A stretch of DNA of 64,000 bases, from the NCBI RefSeq assembly GCF_000250735.1, contig NZ_AHZV01000106.1, positions 1-64,000 of the forward strand, written 5' to 3'. This DNA is from Anaerophaga thermohalophila str. Valhall. Its GTDB lineage: Bacteria; Bacteroidota; Bacteroidia; Bacteroidales; Marinilabiliaceae. A model generated the notes under the pieces. That model saw only the letters and a list, made by a program, of their open reading frames with translations. It was not told the origin of the DNA and did no database searches. Below are positions 1-9,557 of this stretch, piece by piece (the first letter of the stretch is position 1; each line of letters begins with the position of its first letter). The translations under genes and the position numbers were made by a program.

Positions 1-61
1 CAGGTTACCTTAATTTTTTTGAATGTAAGATGAATTTTACATGATTTAAAACAACTAATAA

Positions 62-1078
62 ATGCATACAGAATTGATTCGTTTTGGGATCATCGGCTGT
101 GGCCGAATTGCAAATCGTCATGCAAAACATATTGCCAATAACGGCCAATTAGCTGCTACCTGCGACATTGACATTGAAAAGGCAGGAAATCTGGCCGACG
201 AATATGGATGCAAAGCGTGGTCGGACACGGAAAAATTCCTGACAGAGAATAAAGGAAAAATGGATGTGGTGTCGGTCTGCTCACCCAACGGACTGCATGC
301 AGATCATACAATTGCCGCCCTACGGCACGGGTATCACGTGTTGTGCGAAAAACCGATGGCTATTTCTGTTGAGGACTGTGGAAATATGATCAATGAGGCC
401 GAACGCGCCAATCGTCGTCTTTTCATTGTCAAACAGAACCGGTTTAATCCGCCCGTGGAAGCATTAAAAAAAGCGATAGAAGAAAACCGTCTGGGAAAAA
501 TTTTTAACGTGCAGCTCAGTTGTTTCTGGAACCGCAATGAGAATTATTACAAAGAAAGCAACTGGAAGGGGTCTAAAGAAATGGACGGTGGTACGCTCTT
601 TACACAGTTCAGCCATTTCATTGATCTTCTTTACTGGCTCATCGGCGATGTCAAATCAGTTCGCTCGTTTACAAGAAACTTCACCCATCAGAACATCATC
701 GATTTTGAAGACACGGGGGTTGTCGCCATGGAGTTTTACAACGGAGCAATAGGTACAATCAACTACACCGTTAACAGCTATCAGCAAAACATGGAAGGTT
801 CAATTACAGTTTTCGGAGAAAAAGGAACCGTTAAAATTGGCGGTCAATACCTGAATAAGCTGGAATATCAAAACATAAAGGATTTTCGTATCGAAAACCT
901 CGCCGAAAGTTCGCAACCAAACGACTACGGCAACTATCAGGGGTCGATGTCGAATCATGATAAGGTTTACGAAAATCTGGTAAGCGTACTAACTCGCCAG
1001 GGAGTGATCGCCACTAATGGTTTCGAAGGGTTGAAAACTGTAGAAATAATTGATAAAATATATTCTAAAGCGAAATGA
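62..1078 (+). CDS. wbpB: Gfo/Idh/MocA sugar oxidoreductase, WbpB/WlbA-like
   Basis: Predicted NAD-dependent dehydrogenase. The WbpB/WlbA group oxidises C3 of UDP-N-acetyl-glucosaminuronate, the first step towards 2,3-diamino uronic acids of surface glycans. Seen in the protein: a Rossmann loop GIIGCGRIANRH at residues 9-20, the family motif CEKPMA at 95-100 and VKQNRFNP at 123-130, which is typical of the WlbA subgroup. Length (338 aa) is normal for the family. It is followed on the same strand by an acetyltransferase and an aminotransferase, which would catalyse the next two steps. The general family is certain. The exact sugar is inferred from the three-gene set. Confidence 0.8.
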   Translation: MHTELIRFGIIGCGRIANRHAKHIANNGQLAATCDIDIEKAGNLADEYGCKAWSDTEKFLTENKGKMDVVSVCSPNGLHADHTIAALRHGYHVLCEKPMAISVEDCGNMINEAERANRRLFIVKQNRFNPPVEALKKAIEENRLGKIFNVQLSCFWNRNENYYKESNWKGSKEMDGGTLFTQFSHFIDLLYWLIGDVKSVRSFTRNFTHQNIIDFEDTGVVAMEFYNGAIGTINYTVNSYQQNMEGSITVFGEKGTVKIGGQYLNKLEYQNIKDFRIENLAESSQPNDYGNYQGSMSNHDKVYENLVSVLTRQGVIATNGFEGLKTVEIIDKIYSKAK

Positions 1079-1126
1079 TGCCGTCTCCTGTTTTGACTCT
1101 GCCCGTCCAACCAAAAACTGAAGCCA

Positions 1127-1594
1127 ATGACAAAACCAACCGCACTAAAATCCGGAATAAAAGACGTTACCTTTGGCAAAAATGTAAAATACGTAGAACC
1201 GGTTAATTTATACGGCTGTAAAATCGGCGACAATTGCTTTATCGGACCGTTTGTAGAAATACAGAAAGATGTAACCATCGGAGACAAAACCCGCATACAA
1301 TCACATAGTTTCATATGCGAGCTGGTATCAATCGGAAAGAATTGTTTTATCGGTCACGGTGTTATGTTTATCAATGATACTTTTAGTACCGGAGGACCTG
1401 CTAACGGCGATAGAAGGCTCTGGAAGAAAACGACTATCGGCAACAACGTCTCCATCGGTTCCAATGCAACCATTTTACCCGTAAGGATATGTGACAACAC
1501 GGTAATTGGTGCCGGGGCTGTCGTCACTAAAGATATTGAACGGCCGGGGATTTATGCCGGAAATCCCGCTCGTTTTCTTAAATCATCAGAATAA
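1127..1594 (+). CDS. wbpD: Left-handed beta-helix acyltransferase, WbpD/WlbB-like
   Basis: Hexapeptide-repeat acyltransferase of 155 aa. Successive IG-N/D-x-hydrophobic hexads run through almost the whole protein (IGDNCFIGPFVEI, IGKNCFIGHGVMF, IGNNVSIGSNATI), and it ends with the usual YAGNPARFLK tail. In the WbpB/E/D pathway this enzyme N-acetylates the 3-amino group of the UDP-uronic acid. It begins 48 bases after the oxidoreductase and ends 7 bases before the chosen aminotransferase start. FdtC/QdtC-type acetyltransferases of dTDP-sugar pathways have the same fold. The neighbouring Gfo/Idh enzyme favours the UDP-uronate assignment. Confidence 0.75.
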   Translation: MTKPTALKSGIKDVTFGKNVKYVEPVNLYGCKIGDNCFIGPFVEIQKDVTIGDKTRIQSHSFICELVSIGKNCFIGHGVMFINDTFSTGGPANGDRRLWKKTTIGNNVSIGSNATILPVRICDNTVIGAGAVVTKDIERPGIYAGNPARFLKSSE

Positions 1595-1601
1595 ATCAGA
1601 A

Positions 1602-2714
1602 ATGCAAAGAATTTTATTAACCGACCTGCATCGTCAATACGACAGAATAAAAGATGAAATTGATGAGGCCATCGCAAAAGTTCTTGAACAGAAATCATTT
1701 ATTCGTGGCCCGTTTGTGGAACAATTTGAAGAAAATTTTGCCAAAGTCACCCGCATGCCTCATTGTGTGGGTGTAGGAAACGGAACCGATGCGCTTTATA
1801 TTGCACTGAAAACCCTTGGGATTGGCACCGGCGATGAAGTTATTACGGCAGCCAACAGTTTTATCGCCACTTCCGAAGCGATTACCATGACCGGTGCCAG
1901 GGTTGTCTTCGCCGACTGTGATAACTTTTACGGAATTGACCCCGATGAAATCAGAGAAAAAATTTCGTCGCGAACAAAAGCAATTATTCCCGTCCACCTG
2001 TACGGACAGATGGCAGATATGAAAACCATTATGGAAATTGCTGATAAGCACCATCTTTTTGTTGTAGAAGATGCAGCTCAGGCGGTTTTGGCCGGGCTAA
2101 ACGAAACGCCTCCGGGAGGGTTCGGACATTTTGCCACCTTCAGCTTTTTCCCTGGTAAAAACCTTGGCGCCTATGGCGATGCCGGAGCCTTGGTTGCAAA
2201 AGACGAGACGCTTTTCAAGAAAGCAAAAATGTTCGCGAATCACGGACGCACTAATAAATACGAACATGATTTCGAAGGTATTAACAGCCGGATGGACGGC
2301 ATTCAGGGCGCCATACTGAATGTTAAGCTAAAATACCTGCCGGAGTGGACCAAAAAGCGACAGGAGATTGCTATGGAATACTCAAAACAGCTTTCTAATG
2401 TAGAAGAAATTGTTACGCCTCCCATACGTGAAGGTGCCGAACATGTGTTTCACATCTATCCCGTAAGAGTGGATGCAGAATATCGTGACGGTTTGTTGAA
2501 CTATTTGAAAAATGCGGATATTGAAGCCGGAATTCACTACCCCGTAGCGTTGCCAAACCTTAAAGCTTATGAATACCTGGAATACAAAACCGGTGATTTC
2601 CCAAAAGCCACGCAATTTTCGCAGGAGCTAATCAGCCTGCCCTTGTTCCCTGAGTTAACATCAGTCGAAATCGAATTCATAGTGGATAAAATCAAAGAAT
2701 TTTTCAAGGAATAA
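1602..2714 (+). CDS. wbpE: DegT/DnrJ/EryC1/StrS sugar aminotransferase, WbpE-like
   Basis: PLP-dependent sugar aminotransferase of 370 aa, expected to transfer an amino group from glutamate to the 3-keto UDP-uronate made by the oxidoreductase. Visible: the fold-type I signature EDAAQAV (Asp157 would contact the PLP ring nitrogen) and SFFPGKNLGAYGDAGA with the Schiff-base Lys186. The frame stays open further upstream to 1506, inside the acetyltransferase gene, but homologues begin close to MQRILLTDL, so ATG 1602 is chosen. The next gene starts two bases after the stop, so the genes are probably co-transcribed. Confidence 0.8.
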   Translation: MQRILLTDLHRQYDRIKDEIDEAIAKVLEQKSFIRGPFVEQFEENFAKVTRMPHCVGVGNGTDALYIALKTLGIGTGDEVITAANSFIATSEAITMTGARVVFADCDNFYGIDPDEIREKISSRTKAIIPVHLYGQMADMKTIMEIADKHHLFVVEDAAQAVLAGLNETPPGGFGHFATFSFFPGKNLGAYGDAGALVAKDETLFKKAKMFANHGRTNKYEHDFEGINSRMDGIQGAILNVKLKYLPEWTKKRQEIAMEYSKQLSNVEEIVTPPIREGAEHVFHIYPVRVDAEYRDGLLNYLKNADIEAGIHYPVALPNLKAYEYLEYKTGDFPKATQFSQELISLPLFPELTSVEIEFIVDKIKEFFKE

Positions 2715-2716
2715 TA

Positions 2717-3946
2717 ATGGCCATCAGATTTCTGAAAATATCAAGTTATTACCGGGGGTTTCTGAATCATTACTATGGTAAATATCCGGAGGTCAGATCC
2801 CTAAGTTACCGGGAACAATACGACCATCTGATGGGACAGTATTTTGCCTGGTCGGATAATTACGGTCGCCTGTTAGCACAAAAAGGCATGAAGACCATGG
2901 AAGTGGTTGCCAACGCGGAACCGCTTCAAAGAGCCTGGGCACTTGAAAATAATATTTCACCAGACGCATCCGCCGATACCATTTTAGAGGAGCAAATCAA
3001 CTATTTTAAGCCTGAAATTATTTATTTTCAGGATTCTGTAACTTTCAACGGTTCTTTCATTGATACGCTCAAAAAGAAACATCCCCAAATCCGCCTGTGT
3101 ATCGGGAACCTTTGTGCTCCTTTTTCTCCGGCCCAGGTAAATGCCTTTCAGGCTTTTGATTTTTTCACCGTTTGCTCCCCTTTCTTTCATCAACAATTAA
3201 AGAAATATAACATTGACTCGGTAGTTATCCCCCATGCTTTTGACCATCGTATTCTTGACAAAATTGATCAAGACAACCCCTTCCCTGAAGTTCCTTTTGC
3301 TTTCATCGGATCCATCTTTGCCGATGAAGGTTTTCACAGTACACGCCGGCAGGTATTGGAACAACTCATCAATGATGATATTCCCATTGCTTTTTACGGG
3401 AATTTGCCCGACCGAAGCCTTACTGCTTTGATAAAAAGGCAGGCATCTTTTATTGCTGCCCGGACTTTGGACAATTTCGGTTTACACAAACTGACAGATG
3501 CTGTTAAAGTCATCAGAAAGGGTCGAAACCATGAAAAAATGCCGCGCCGGTTGATGCTCTCTAAAAAGCTTTATGACAGCGCCAGACCACCGGTTTTCGG
3601 ACTTGATATGTTCAAAGCTTTGTCACGGGCTAAAATCGGATTTAACATTCACATTGATTGTGCCGGCGATTACGCTGCCAATATGCGCCTTTTTGAAACA
3701 ACCGGAGTAGGAACTTGTCTTGTTACCGATTACAAAAGCAACCTATCAGATTTTTTCAGAATTGACGAAGAAATTGTGACATATAAAACACCGGCCGAAT
3801 GCGTGGAAAAAATAAAATGGTTGATGAATAATCCTGATGAATGCGAAAAAATTGCAAAGAGGGGACAACAGAGAACTTTTCAAACACATTCCTTCGAATC
3901 AAGAATAGAAATATTTCACCAATACCTGATGTCAAAACTCCGCTAA
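2717..3946 (+). CDS. CgeB-like family 1 glycosyltransferase
   Basis: Predicted cytoplasmic glycosyltransferase with a GT-B fold, 409 aa, no signal peptide. The N-terminal half has a Rossmann-like domain (IIYFQDSVTFNGSFID). The C-terminal half has the CgeB/Glyco_trans_1_2 pattern: FGLDMFKALSRAKIGFNIH, then an NMRLFETTGVGT motif, then LVTDYKSNLSDFF and HSFESRIEIF near the end. Such proteins are common in capsule, O-antigen and glycoprotein loci. It follows the WbpE-like gene by two bases, so it probably uses a sugar from this locus. Donor and acceptor cannot be told from sequence. Confidence 0.7.
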   Translation: MAIRFLKISSYYRGFLNHYYGKYPEVRSLSYREQYDHLMGQYFAWSDNYGRLLAQKGMKTMEVVANAEPLQRAWALENNISPDASADTILEEQINYFKPEIIYFQDSVTFNGSFIDTLKKKHPQIRLCIGNLCAPFSPAQVNAFQAFDFFTVCSPFFHQQLKKYNIDSVVIPHAFDHRILDKIDQDNPFPEVPFAFIGSIFADEGFHSTRRQVLEQLINDDIPIAFYGNLPDRSLTALIKRQASFIAARTLDNFGLHKLTDAVKVIRKGRNHEKMPRRLMLSKKLYDSARPPVFGLDMFKALSRAKIGFNIHIDCAGDYAANMRLFETTGVGTCLVTDYKSNLSDFFRIDEEIVTYKTPAECVEKIKWLMNNPDECEKIAKRGQQRTFQTHSFESRIEIFHQYLMSKLR

Positions 3947-4081
3947 ACTTTGGTAAAAATCAAACCACCTGCTATGATGGAACTTATAGAAACAGATATC
4001 CTTTAATTTTGCGTTCTCAGGTGGAATAACAACAGACAATAAAGAATTTTGTAATTTTACCTTTTCAAAAATCTTTACCAC

Positions 4082-5689
4082 ATGAGAAAAGCAGATACTT
4101 CACGGCGCAAGAAGGTCGATTTTCTGGTTATTGGTTCGGGTATTGCAGGACTCAGTTTTGCCCTGAAAGTGGCAGACAAGGGAAAGGTTTGTGTTATCAG
4201 CAAGACCCGGCTGGATGAGACCAATACCTCCTATGCGCAGGGAGGTATCTCTTCAGTAACTTATGCTCCCGATAATTTCGAGAAACACATTGATGATACC
4301 CTCACCGCAGGGGCCGGTATTTGCAACAAAGAGGTAGTACGAAAAGTTGTGGAAGAAGCTCCTAAACAGATAGAAGAACTTATGAAGTGGGGGGTTCATT
4401 TCGACAAGGATGAAACCGGAAAATTTGACCTTCATCGCGAAGGAGGGCACTCCGAGAGCCGGGTATTACACCACAAAGACCAAACCGGCTATGAAATACA
4501 ACGAAGTCTTGTTGAGGCTGTAAAAAAACATCCAAATATTGAAATATTGGAGAACCACTTTGCAGTAGAAATTATTACCCAACATCACCTGGGAGAACTT
4601 GTACACCGTTGGAGGCGAGACATAGAATGTTACGGCGCTTACGTGCTGAACCGGTCAACCAATTCTGTTGAAACCATTCTTTCGAAAGTAACTATGATGG
4701 CCACGGGCGGTGTCGGCAGCGTTTATCAGACCACTACCAACCCGGTCATTGCTACAGGTGACGGAATCGCTATGGTTTACCGTGCCAAAGGTATCGTAGA
4801 AAACATGGAATTTATCCAGTTCCATCCTACCTCTCTTTACAATCCCAAAGAAAGACCTTCCTTCCTCATCACCGAAGCCATGCGTGGTTTTGGAGGTATC
4901 CTGCGTCGTCGCGACGGAAAAAAGTTCATGCACAAATACGACGAGCGTGAATGTCTGGCCCCGCGTGACATCGTGGCGCGTGCTATCGACAATGAACTTA
5001 AAGCCACCGGAGATGATTATGTGTACCTGGATGTGACGCATCAGTCTGCCGACGAAATAAAAAAACACTTTCCGGCCATCTACGATAAGTGTTTGTCACT
5101 GGGTATCGATATTTCAAAAGAATATATTCCGGTAGTTCCGGCTGCTCATTTTTCATGTGGCGGAATTAAGGTAGATATGGAATCGAGAACTTCGATCGCC
5201 CGTTTGTACGCAGCCGGTGAATGCAGTTGCACCGGACTTCACGGCGCCAACCGGCTGGCATCCAATTCTTTGCTCGAAGCCATTGTGTTTGCAGATGCGG
5301 CTGCAAAAAATGCCTCAACTGTTTTTAACAATTATTCGTTCTGTAATGAAGTACCGGAATGGAACGATGAAGGAACCTCGCACCCCGAAGAGATGGTGCT
5401 GATTACCCAAAGTCAGAAAGAACTCGAACAGATCATGAGCTACTATGTAGGCATTGTTCGCTCAAATCTGCGTTTGAAACGCGCGCTGGACCGGCTGGAA
5501 ATATTGTATCACGAAACAGAAGATCTTTATCAGCGTTCAACCGTCTCTCAGCGTCTGTGCGAACTTCGAAACACCATACAGGTTGGTTACCTCATCATCA
5601 AAATGGCCCGACAGAGAAAAGAAAGCCGCGGACTTCATTACAACAGCGATTACCCCGAGACGATTGAGCTCAAGCACAATGATCATTAA
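4082..5689 (+). CDS. nadB: L-aspartate oxidase
   Basis: FAD enzyme that oxidises L-aspartate to iminoaspartate, the first step of de novo NAD synthesis, feeding quinolinate synthase NadA. Seen: dinucleotide-binding GSGIAG at 18-23, NTSYAQGGIS at 48-57, the active-site segment GHSESRVLHH, EFIQFHPTSLY, and a C-terminal three-helix domain (RSNLRLKRALDRLEIL). Length 535 aa is typical. Related SdhA/FrdA flavoproteins share the fold, but the C-terminal domain and NTSYAQGG pattern fit NadB, and a separate SdhA lies in this window. nadA and nadC are not in the window. Confidence 0.93.
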   Translation: MRKADTSRRKKVDFLVIGSGIAGLSFALKVADKGKVCVISKTRLDETNTSYAQGGISSVTYAPDNFEKHIDDTLTAGAGICNKEVVRKVVEEAPKQIEELMKWGVHFDKDETGKFDLHREGGHSESRVLHHKDQTGYEIQRSLVEAVKKHPNIEILENHFAVEIITQHHLGELVHRWRRDIECYGAYVLNRSTNSVETILSKVTMMATGGVGSVYQTTTNPVIATGDGIAMVYRAKGIVENMEFIQFHPTSLYNPKERPSFLITEAMRGFGGILRRRDGKKFMHKYDERECLAPRDIVARAIDNELKATGDDYVYLDVTHQSADEIKKHFPAIYDKCLSLGIDISKEYIPVVPAAHFSCGGIKVDMESRTSIARLYAAGECSCTGLHGANRLASNSLLEAIVFADAAAKNASTVFNNYSFCNEVPEWNDEGTSHPEEMVLITQSQKELEQIMSYYVGIVRSNLRLKRALDRLEILYHETEDLYQRSTVSQRLCELRNTIQVGYLIIKMARQRKESRGLHYNSDYPETIELKHNDH

Positions 5690-5715
5690 AAACCACAACT
5701 TTGTTTGCGATTACT

Positions 5716-5773
5716 GAGTGTGGTATAAAAAGACATATTTTTATCAAAATCAAGACGTTTTAAACCGCACTCA
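5716..5773. repeat. Repeat family B, copy 1, between converging genes
   Basis: Short fold-back unit with ends TGAGTGTGGT and ACCGCACTCA, containing GTATAAAAAGACAT and CAAGACGTTTTAAA. A longer version with the same ends lies at 16411-16540. It fills the gap between nadB and the converging OmpA-like gene and may act as a bidirectional terminator. Confidence 0.6.
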
Positions 5774-6793
5774 TCAATTGTTTTCAAGAATATCCAGAAT
5801 CTGATCGAGCCTGGGTGTTAATATGATTTCGGTTCTGCGATTCTTCCTTTTTCCTTCAGCTGTTTCATTCGAAACCAGAGGGACATACGGTCCACGTCCG
5901 GCAGCAATGACTCTTGAAGGATCAATCTCTGAATTTTCCAGGAGTATCCGGGTAACCGAGGTTGCCCGTTTAACACTCAAATCCCAGTTGTCGAGCAAAA
6001 CACCACTACGATAGGGAACCGGATCGGTATGTCCTTCAATCATAATGTTGATATCCTTATTATCGCCCAAAACCTTTGCTACTTGCCTGATGGCAGAAGC
6101 CCCTTCCGGACTAACCTGATAACTTCCTGAACCAAAGAGTAATTTCTCCTCCATCGAAACATATACTTTACCATTTTTCATGTGTACGTTCAATTGGCTT
6201 TGATCAAATCCGGTCAGTGCATCAGCAATGGCTTTCCTTAGTGCGCGGCTGGCACTGTCTTTCTTTGCAAGTGCCTGTTCAAGTTCGAGAAGGCGCCTGT
6301 TCTGCTCTTCAAGTTCGGTTTGGGCGGCATTAAGCCTTGCAGTGGCATCGTTAAGTTCCTGCTTGCGTTGCTTTAAGTCGCGTTCGGCAGCAATAAGATC
6401 ATCTTCCCTTTGTTGAAGGTCTTCCTGCAGTTTCTGAAGGTATGCAAGAAGCTCTTCAGTATCGCCGGTACCGGTTTGATTGCGTAACTGCGCCAGAAGG
6501 TCGTCGTATTCTTTTCTCAGTTGTTTCAGATGATTACGGTATGTTCGGGCTTCACGCCCTTTTCGGAGCGTATCGGCTGTAAGCTCTGCAACCTGTTTCT
6601 TTAAACGATCGGCCAGTTCCTTTAATTCTTCGGTACGTCCCTGAAGTATTTCATTTTCGCTTCCCAGGCTTTCCACTTTGTCGGAAAGCTGCTTATTGGC
6701 CTCTTCCAGTTCGCGAAACTGGTTCAGAGGTACGCAAGCCATAAAAAAGAAAGCTAAAATAATGCTGTAAAAAAGATATCGGAAAAACTTCAT
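5774..6793 (-). CDS. OmpA/MotB-domain lipoprotein with long coiled coil
   Basis: Envelope protein of 339 aa. The N-terminus is a lipoprotein signal with the lipid-anchor Cys at residue 20 (FFFMAC). Residues about 30-190 form a long Leu/Glu/Lys/Arg heptad-rich coiled coil. Residues about 215-325 are an OmpA-like peptidoglycan-binding domain with IEGHTDPVPYRSG, LSVKRATSVTRIL and KRKNRRTEI. It probably tethers or spans the gap between the outer membrane and the cell wall. It resembles YiaD/Pal-type proteins but has no recognised partner here. A copy of repeat A ends 18 bases before the start codon, so the promoter lies inside or beyond that repeat. Confidence 0.8.
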   Translation of the reverse strand: MKFFRYLFYSIILAFFFMACVPLNQFRELEEANKQLSDKVESLGSENEILQGRTEELKELADRLKKQVAELTADTLRKGREARTYRNHLKQLRKEYDDLLAQLRNQTGTGDTEELLAYLQKLQEDLQQREDDLIAAERDLKQRKQELNDATARLNAAQTELEEQNRRLLELEQALAKKDSASRALRKAIADALTGFDQSQLNVHMKNGKVYVSMEEKLLFGSGSYQVSPEGASAIRQVAKVLGDNKDINIMIEGHTDPVPYRSGVLLDNWDLSVKRATSVTRILLENSEIDPSRVIAAGRGPYVPLVSNETAEGKRKNRRTEIILTPRLDQILDILENN

Positions 6794-6810
6794 AAAATGG
6801 TTGATAATAA

Positions 6811-6980
6811 TTAGTGCTTGTCTATAAACTCATAAAAATTTTTACAAAATGTGTGTCTGTTCAGAAAGTATCATTTACAAGGCTTGCAAAATCCGAAAAT
6901 ACGGAGTTTACTTCATCGTAAATGAGTAATTTTCGGACGAGCGTAACACAGTAAATGGCACTTTATGGACAGACACTAAA
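6811..6980. mobile_element. Repeat family A, copy A1 (MITE-like)
   Basis: 170-bp fold-back element. Its ends are inverted repeats of each other: TAGTGCTTGTCTATAAA at one side and, on the other strand, TAGTGTCTGTCCATAAA. The interior is also largely palindromic (GGCTTGC versus GCGTAACACAG, and TCCGAAAATACGGAG). No coding capacity. Related copies are at 7256-7423, 11766-11932, 32350-32514 and 60132-60242, with fragments at 37679 and 43428. Confidence 0.75.
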
Positions 6981-7008
6981 TTAGTGCTCTTTTACTATAG
7001 TCATATTT

Positions 7009-7123
7009 CAATACGCATTAAATCAATTGTTTACACTTAAAACTATTTGCTTATTAAAATACAGTATATCAAAATTGTACAATTCATCTTACCTCTTATA
7101 TCTAAAAATCTAACGATCTGTAT
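7009..7123. repeat. Repeat family C, degenerate copy
   Basis: Begins CAATACGCATTAAAT and ends with AAAATCTAACGATCTGTATT, the two end types of family C. It also contains AAAATACAGTATATCAAAATTGTAC, shared in part with 9900 and 40620. No reading frame. It lies between repeat copies A1 and A2 in an 844-bp gene-free stretch. Confidence 0.5.
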
Positions 7124-7255
7124 TCCACCCCTTGCCATGCTTGTTTCTTCACAGAAAACGGATGGTTAATGACAATTATTATTCTACAAATATAAAAACC
7201 CTACGCTTCAATCATAGTCAAAATATTAACAATCTTTTATCTTTGTACGATTAAA

Positions 7256-7423
7256 TTGTGTCTGTCAATAAAGTACCATTTGCTGTGTTACGCTCGCCGC
7301 CAAAATACTCATTTACGAAGAGTAAACTGCGTTTTTGGCGGCTTCGCAAGCCTTGCAACTGGCACTTTCTGAACAGACACACATATTGAGAAAATTTTGG
7401 CGAGTTTATAGAAGAGCACTAAA
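7256..7423. mobile_element. Repeat family A, copy A2
   Basis: Same element as A1 but in the opposite orientation, starting TGTCTGTCAATAAAGTACC and ending GTTTATAGAAGAGCACTAA, with the middle GCCGCCAAAATACTC/GTTTTTGGCGGC hairpin. The mirrored orientation of A1 and A2 makes the whole dxs-OmpA intergenic region largely self-complementary. Confidence 0.72.
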
Positions 7424-7443
7424 TACATTATCATTTAACCTGA

Positions 7444-7616
7444 CCTGCTTTATTCATAAATAATCTATTCCAAAGCCCGACTAACTGCGAAATACAATTG
7501 TACTCGAAAAAAATGATTTGAAAATAGTTCGCTATTTACTGCATCATTTTTTCTGCGATTAATTGTATTTCTTGTTATTTGAACTTTTCATTACGATTAT
7601 TTATGAATAACGCAGG
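7444..7616. repeat. Long imperfect palindrome (family H) upstream of dxs
   Basis: The ends CCTGCTTTATTCATAAATAA and, on the other strand, CCTGCGTTATTCATAAATAA are near-perfect inverted repeats. The inner arms GAAATACAATT and AAAAAATGAT also pair, giving a hairpin of about 173 nt. It ends 21 bases before the dxs start. A single end (CCTGCTTTATTCATAAAT) recurs at 42792-42809. Confidence 0.6.
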
Positions 7617-7637
7617 CTAAAATCAAGGGAAACGGGA

Positions 7638-9548
7638 ATGGAAGAGGCCGAAACAGAATTTTTAAAACGAATTAACAGTCCGGAAGATCTGCGAAAAATA
7701 CCTCAGAAAGATCTGATAACGGTTTGTGCAGAACTCCGGGACTTCATCATCGAGTCCGTATCGTGCAATCCCGGTCACTTCGGAGCCAGTCTTGGAGTGG
7801 TAGAGCTTACTGTAGCCCTCCATTACGTTTTTAACACGCCATACGATAAAATTGTCTGGGATGTAGGACATCAGGCCTATGGACATAAAATACTGACCGG
7901 CCGAAGGGATCGTTTTCATACCAACAGGAGATATAAGGGATTAAGCGGATTTCCCAACATTTTCGAAAGTGAATACGATGCATTCGGAGTAGGTCATTCC
8001 TCCACATCCATCTCTGCTGCCCTGGGAATGGCAATTGCGGCACGGAACAAGGGAGAAAACCGCCAAACCGTTGCAGTGATAGGCGATGGTGCAATGACTG
8101 CAGGACTTGCTTTTGAAGGCTTAAACAATCTTGCTACAAGCAAAGCCAATGTGCTGGTTGTTCTCAACGATAATAACATGGCCATTGATCCTAATGTGGG
8201 CGGATTCAGCGAATATCTGGTAGATATTGCCACGAGCCACACCTATAATAAGCTGAGAAAAGAAGTGTTCAAAGCCTTGCAAAAATTCAACATCGGCGGT
8301 CCCCGCTCTCGCGAAATGATCGTTAAGATCAACAACAGTATTAAAACCTTATTGACACGTCAGACCAATATTTTTGAAGGACTCAACATCCGTTATTTCG
8401 GACCTGTTGACGGGCATGATGTTGAAAGACTGGCCAACATACTTAAAGATTTGAAAGAAATAAAAGGCCCTAAGGTATTACATATCATAACAAAAAAGGG
8501 CAAAGGATTTAAGCTGGCTGAAGAAAACCAAACCGCCTGGCACGCCACCGGAGGTAAATTTGATCGACATACCGGGCGTTTTCTTGAAACCGTTTCCAAC
8601 AAGCCCAAACCCCCAAAATTTCAGGATGTTTTTGGCCACACCATTATTGAACTGGCCAGAAAAAATGAAAAGATTGTGGGGATAACTCCAGCCATGCCCA
8701 CCGGCTGCAGCCTGAATCTTATGATGGAACAGATGCCCGACCGCGCGTTTGATGTGGGAATTGCCGAGCAACACGCCGTAACTTTTGCGGCTGGTCTGGC
8801 CATTTCCGGCATGGTACCTTTCTGCAATGTTTACTCCACATTTATGCAAAGAGCATACGACCAGGCCATACATGATGTAGCTCTGCAAAAGCTAAATGTA
8901 GTGTTCTGCCTCGACAGAGGAGGTCTGGTCGGAGCCGACGGGCCGACCCACCACGGGGCTTATGACCTGGCCTATTTCCGGTGTATACCCAACATGATTG
9001 TCTCCTCCCCCATGGATGAATCGGAACTGCGAAACCTTATGTATACCGCCCAGTTACCCGGCACAGGGCCGTTCACAATCCGCTATCCCCGGGGTAGTGG
9101 CAGCCTGATAGACTGGCAAACTCCATTTGAGAAAATTGAAATCGGTACGGGCAGAAAACTGGCCGGAGGCAATGACCTGGCATTTCTGACAATCGGGCCT
9201 GTAGGTGTGAAAGTTGCACGTATCGTTCAGGAACTAAAAAAAGAAGGTATCTCTGCAGGGCACTACGATATGCGTTTTGTAAAACCTTTGGATGAAGCTT
9301 TACTTCATGAAGTGTTCCCCAAATATAAAAGAATCATCACTATAGAAGATGGAACGATAATTGGCGGACTTGGTTCAGCTGTTCTGGAGTTTATGACTGA
9401 AAACGGTTATCAGGCAACGGTAAAACGGTTGGGTATTCCGGACCGGTTTATCGACCAGGGTACCCAAACAGAACTGGCGCGTGATTGCGGCTTTGATATG
9501 GAAAGCATTAGAAATGCTGCCCGGGAAATTATACAAAAAAGGTTTTAA
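7638..9548 (+). CDS. dxs: 1-deoxy-D-xylulose-5-phosphate synthase
   Basis: Thiamine-diphosphate enzyme that condenses pyruvate and glyceraldehyde-3-phosphate, the first step of the MEP isoprenoid pathway. Seen: GHFGASLG near residue 47, [14 protein letters not shown] around 120, the ThDP motif GDGAMT at 149-154 ending in NDNN at 177-180, the central transketolase domain with [15 protein letters not shown] and GADGPTHHG, and a C-terminal domain with ITIEDG. Length 636 aa is normal. ATG 7638 is preceded by GGGAAACGGGA, a plausible ribosome site. It stands alone between repeat-filled gaps. Confidence 0.96.
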   Translation: MEEAETEFLKRINSPEDLRKIPQKDLITVCAELRDFIIESVSCNPGHFGASLGVVELTVALHYVFNTPYDKIVWDVGHQAYGHKILTGRRDRFHTNRRYKGLSGFPNIFESEYDAFGVGHSSTSISAALGMAIAARNKGENRQTVAVIGDGAMTAGLAFEGLNNLATSKANVLVVLNDNNMAIDPNVGGFSEYLVDIATSHTYNKLRKEVFKALQKFNIGGPRSREMIVKINNSIKTLLTRQTNIFEGLNIRYFGPVDGHDVERLANILKDLKEIKGPKVLHIITKKGKGFKLAEENQTAWHATGGKFDRHTGRFLETVSNKPKPPKFQDVFGHTIIELARKNEKIVGITPAMPTGCSLNLMMEQMPDRAFDVGIAEQHAVTFAAGLAISGMVPFCNVYSTFMQRAYDQAIHDVALQKLNVVFCLDRGGLVGADGPTHHGAYDLAYFRCIPNMIVSSPMDESELRNLMYTAQLPGTGPFTIRYPRGSGSLIDWQTPFEKIEIGTGRKLAGGNDLAFLTIGPVGVKVARIVQELKKEGISAGHYDMRFVKPLDEALLHEVFPKYKRIITIEDGTIIGGLGSAVLEFMTENGYQATVKRLGIPDRFIDQGTQTELARDCGFDMESIRNAAREIIQKRF

Positions 9549-9557
9549 CCCCACATT

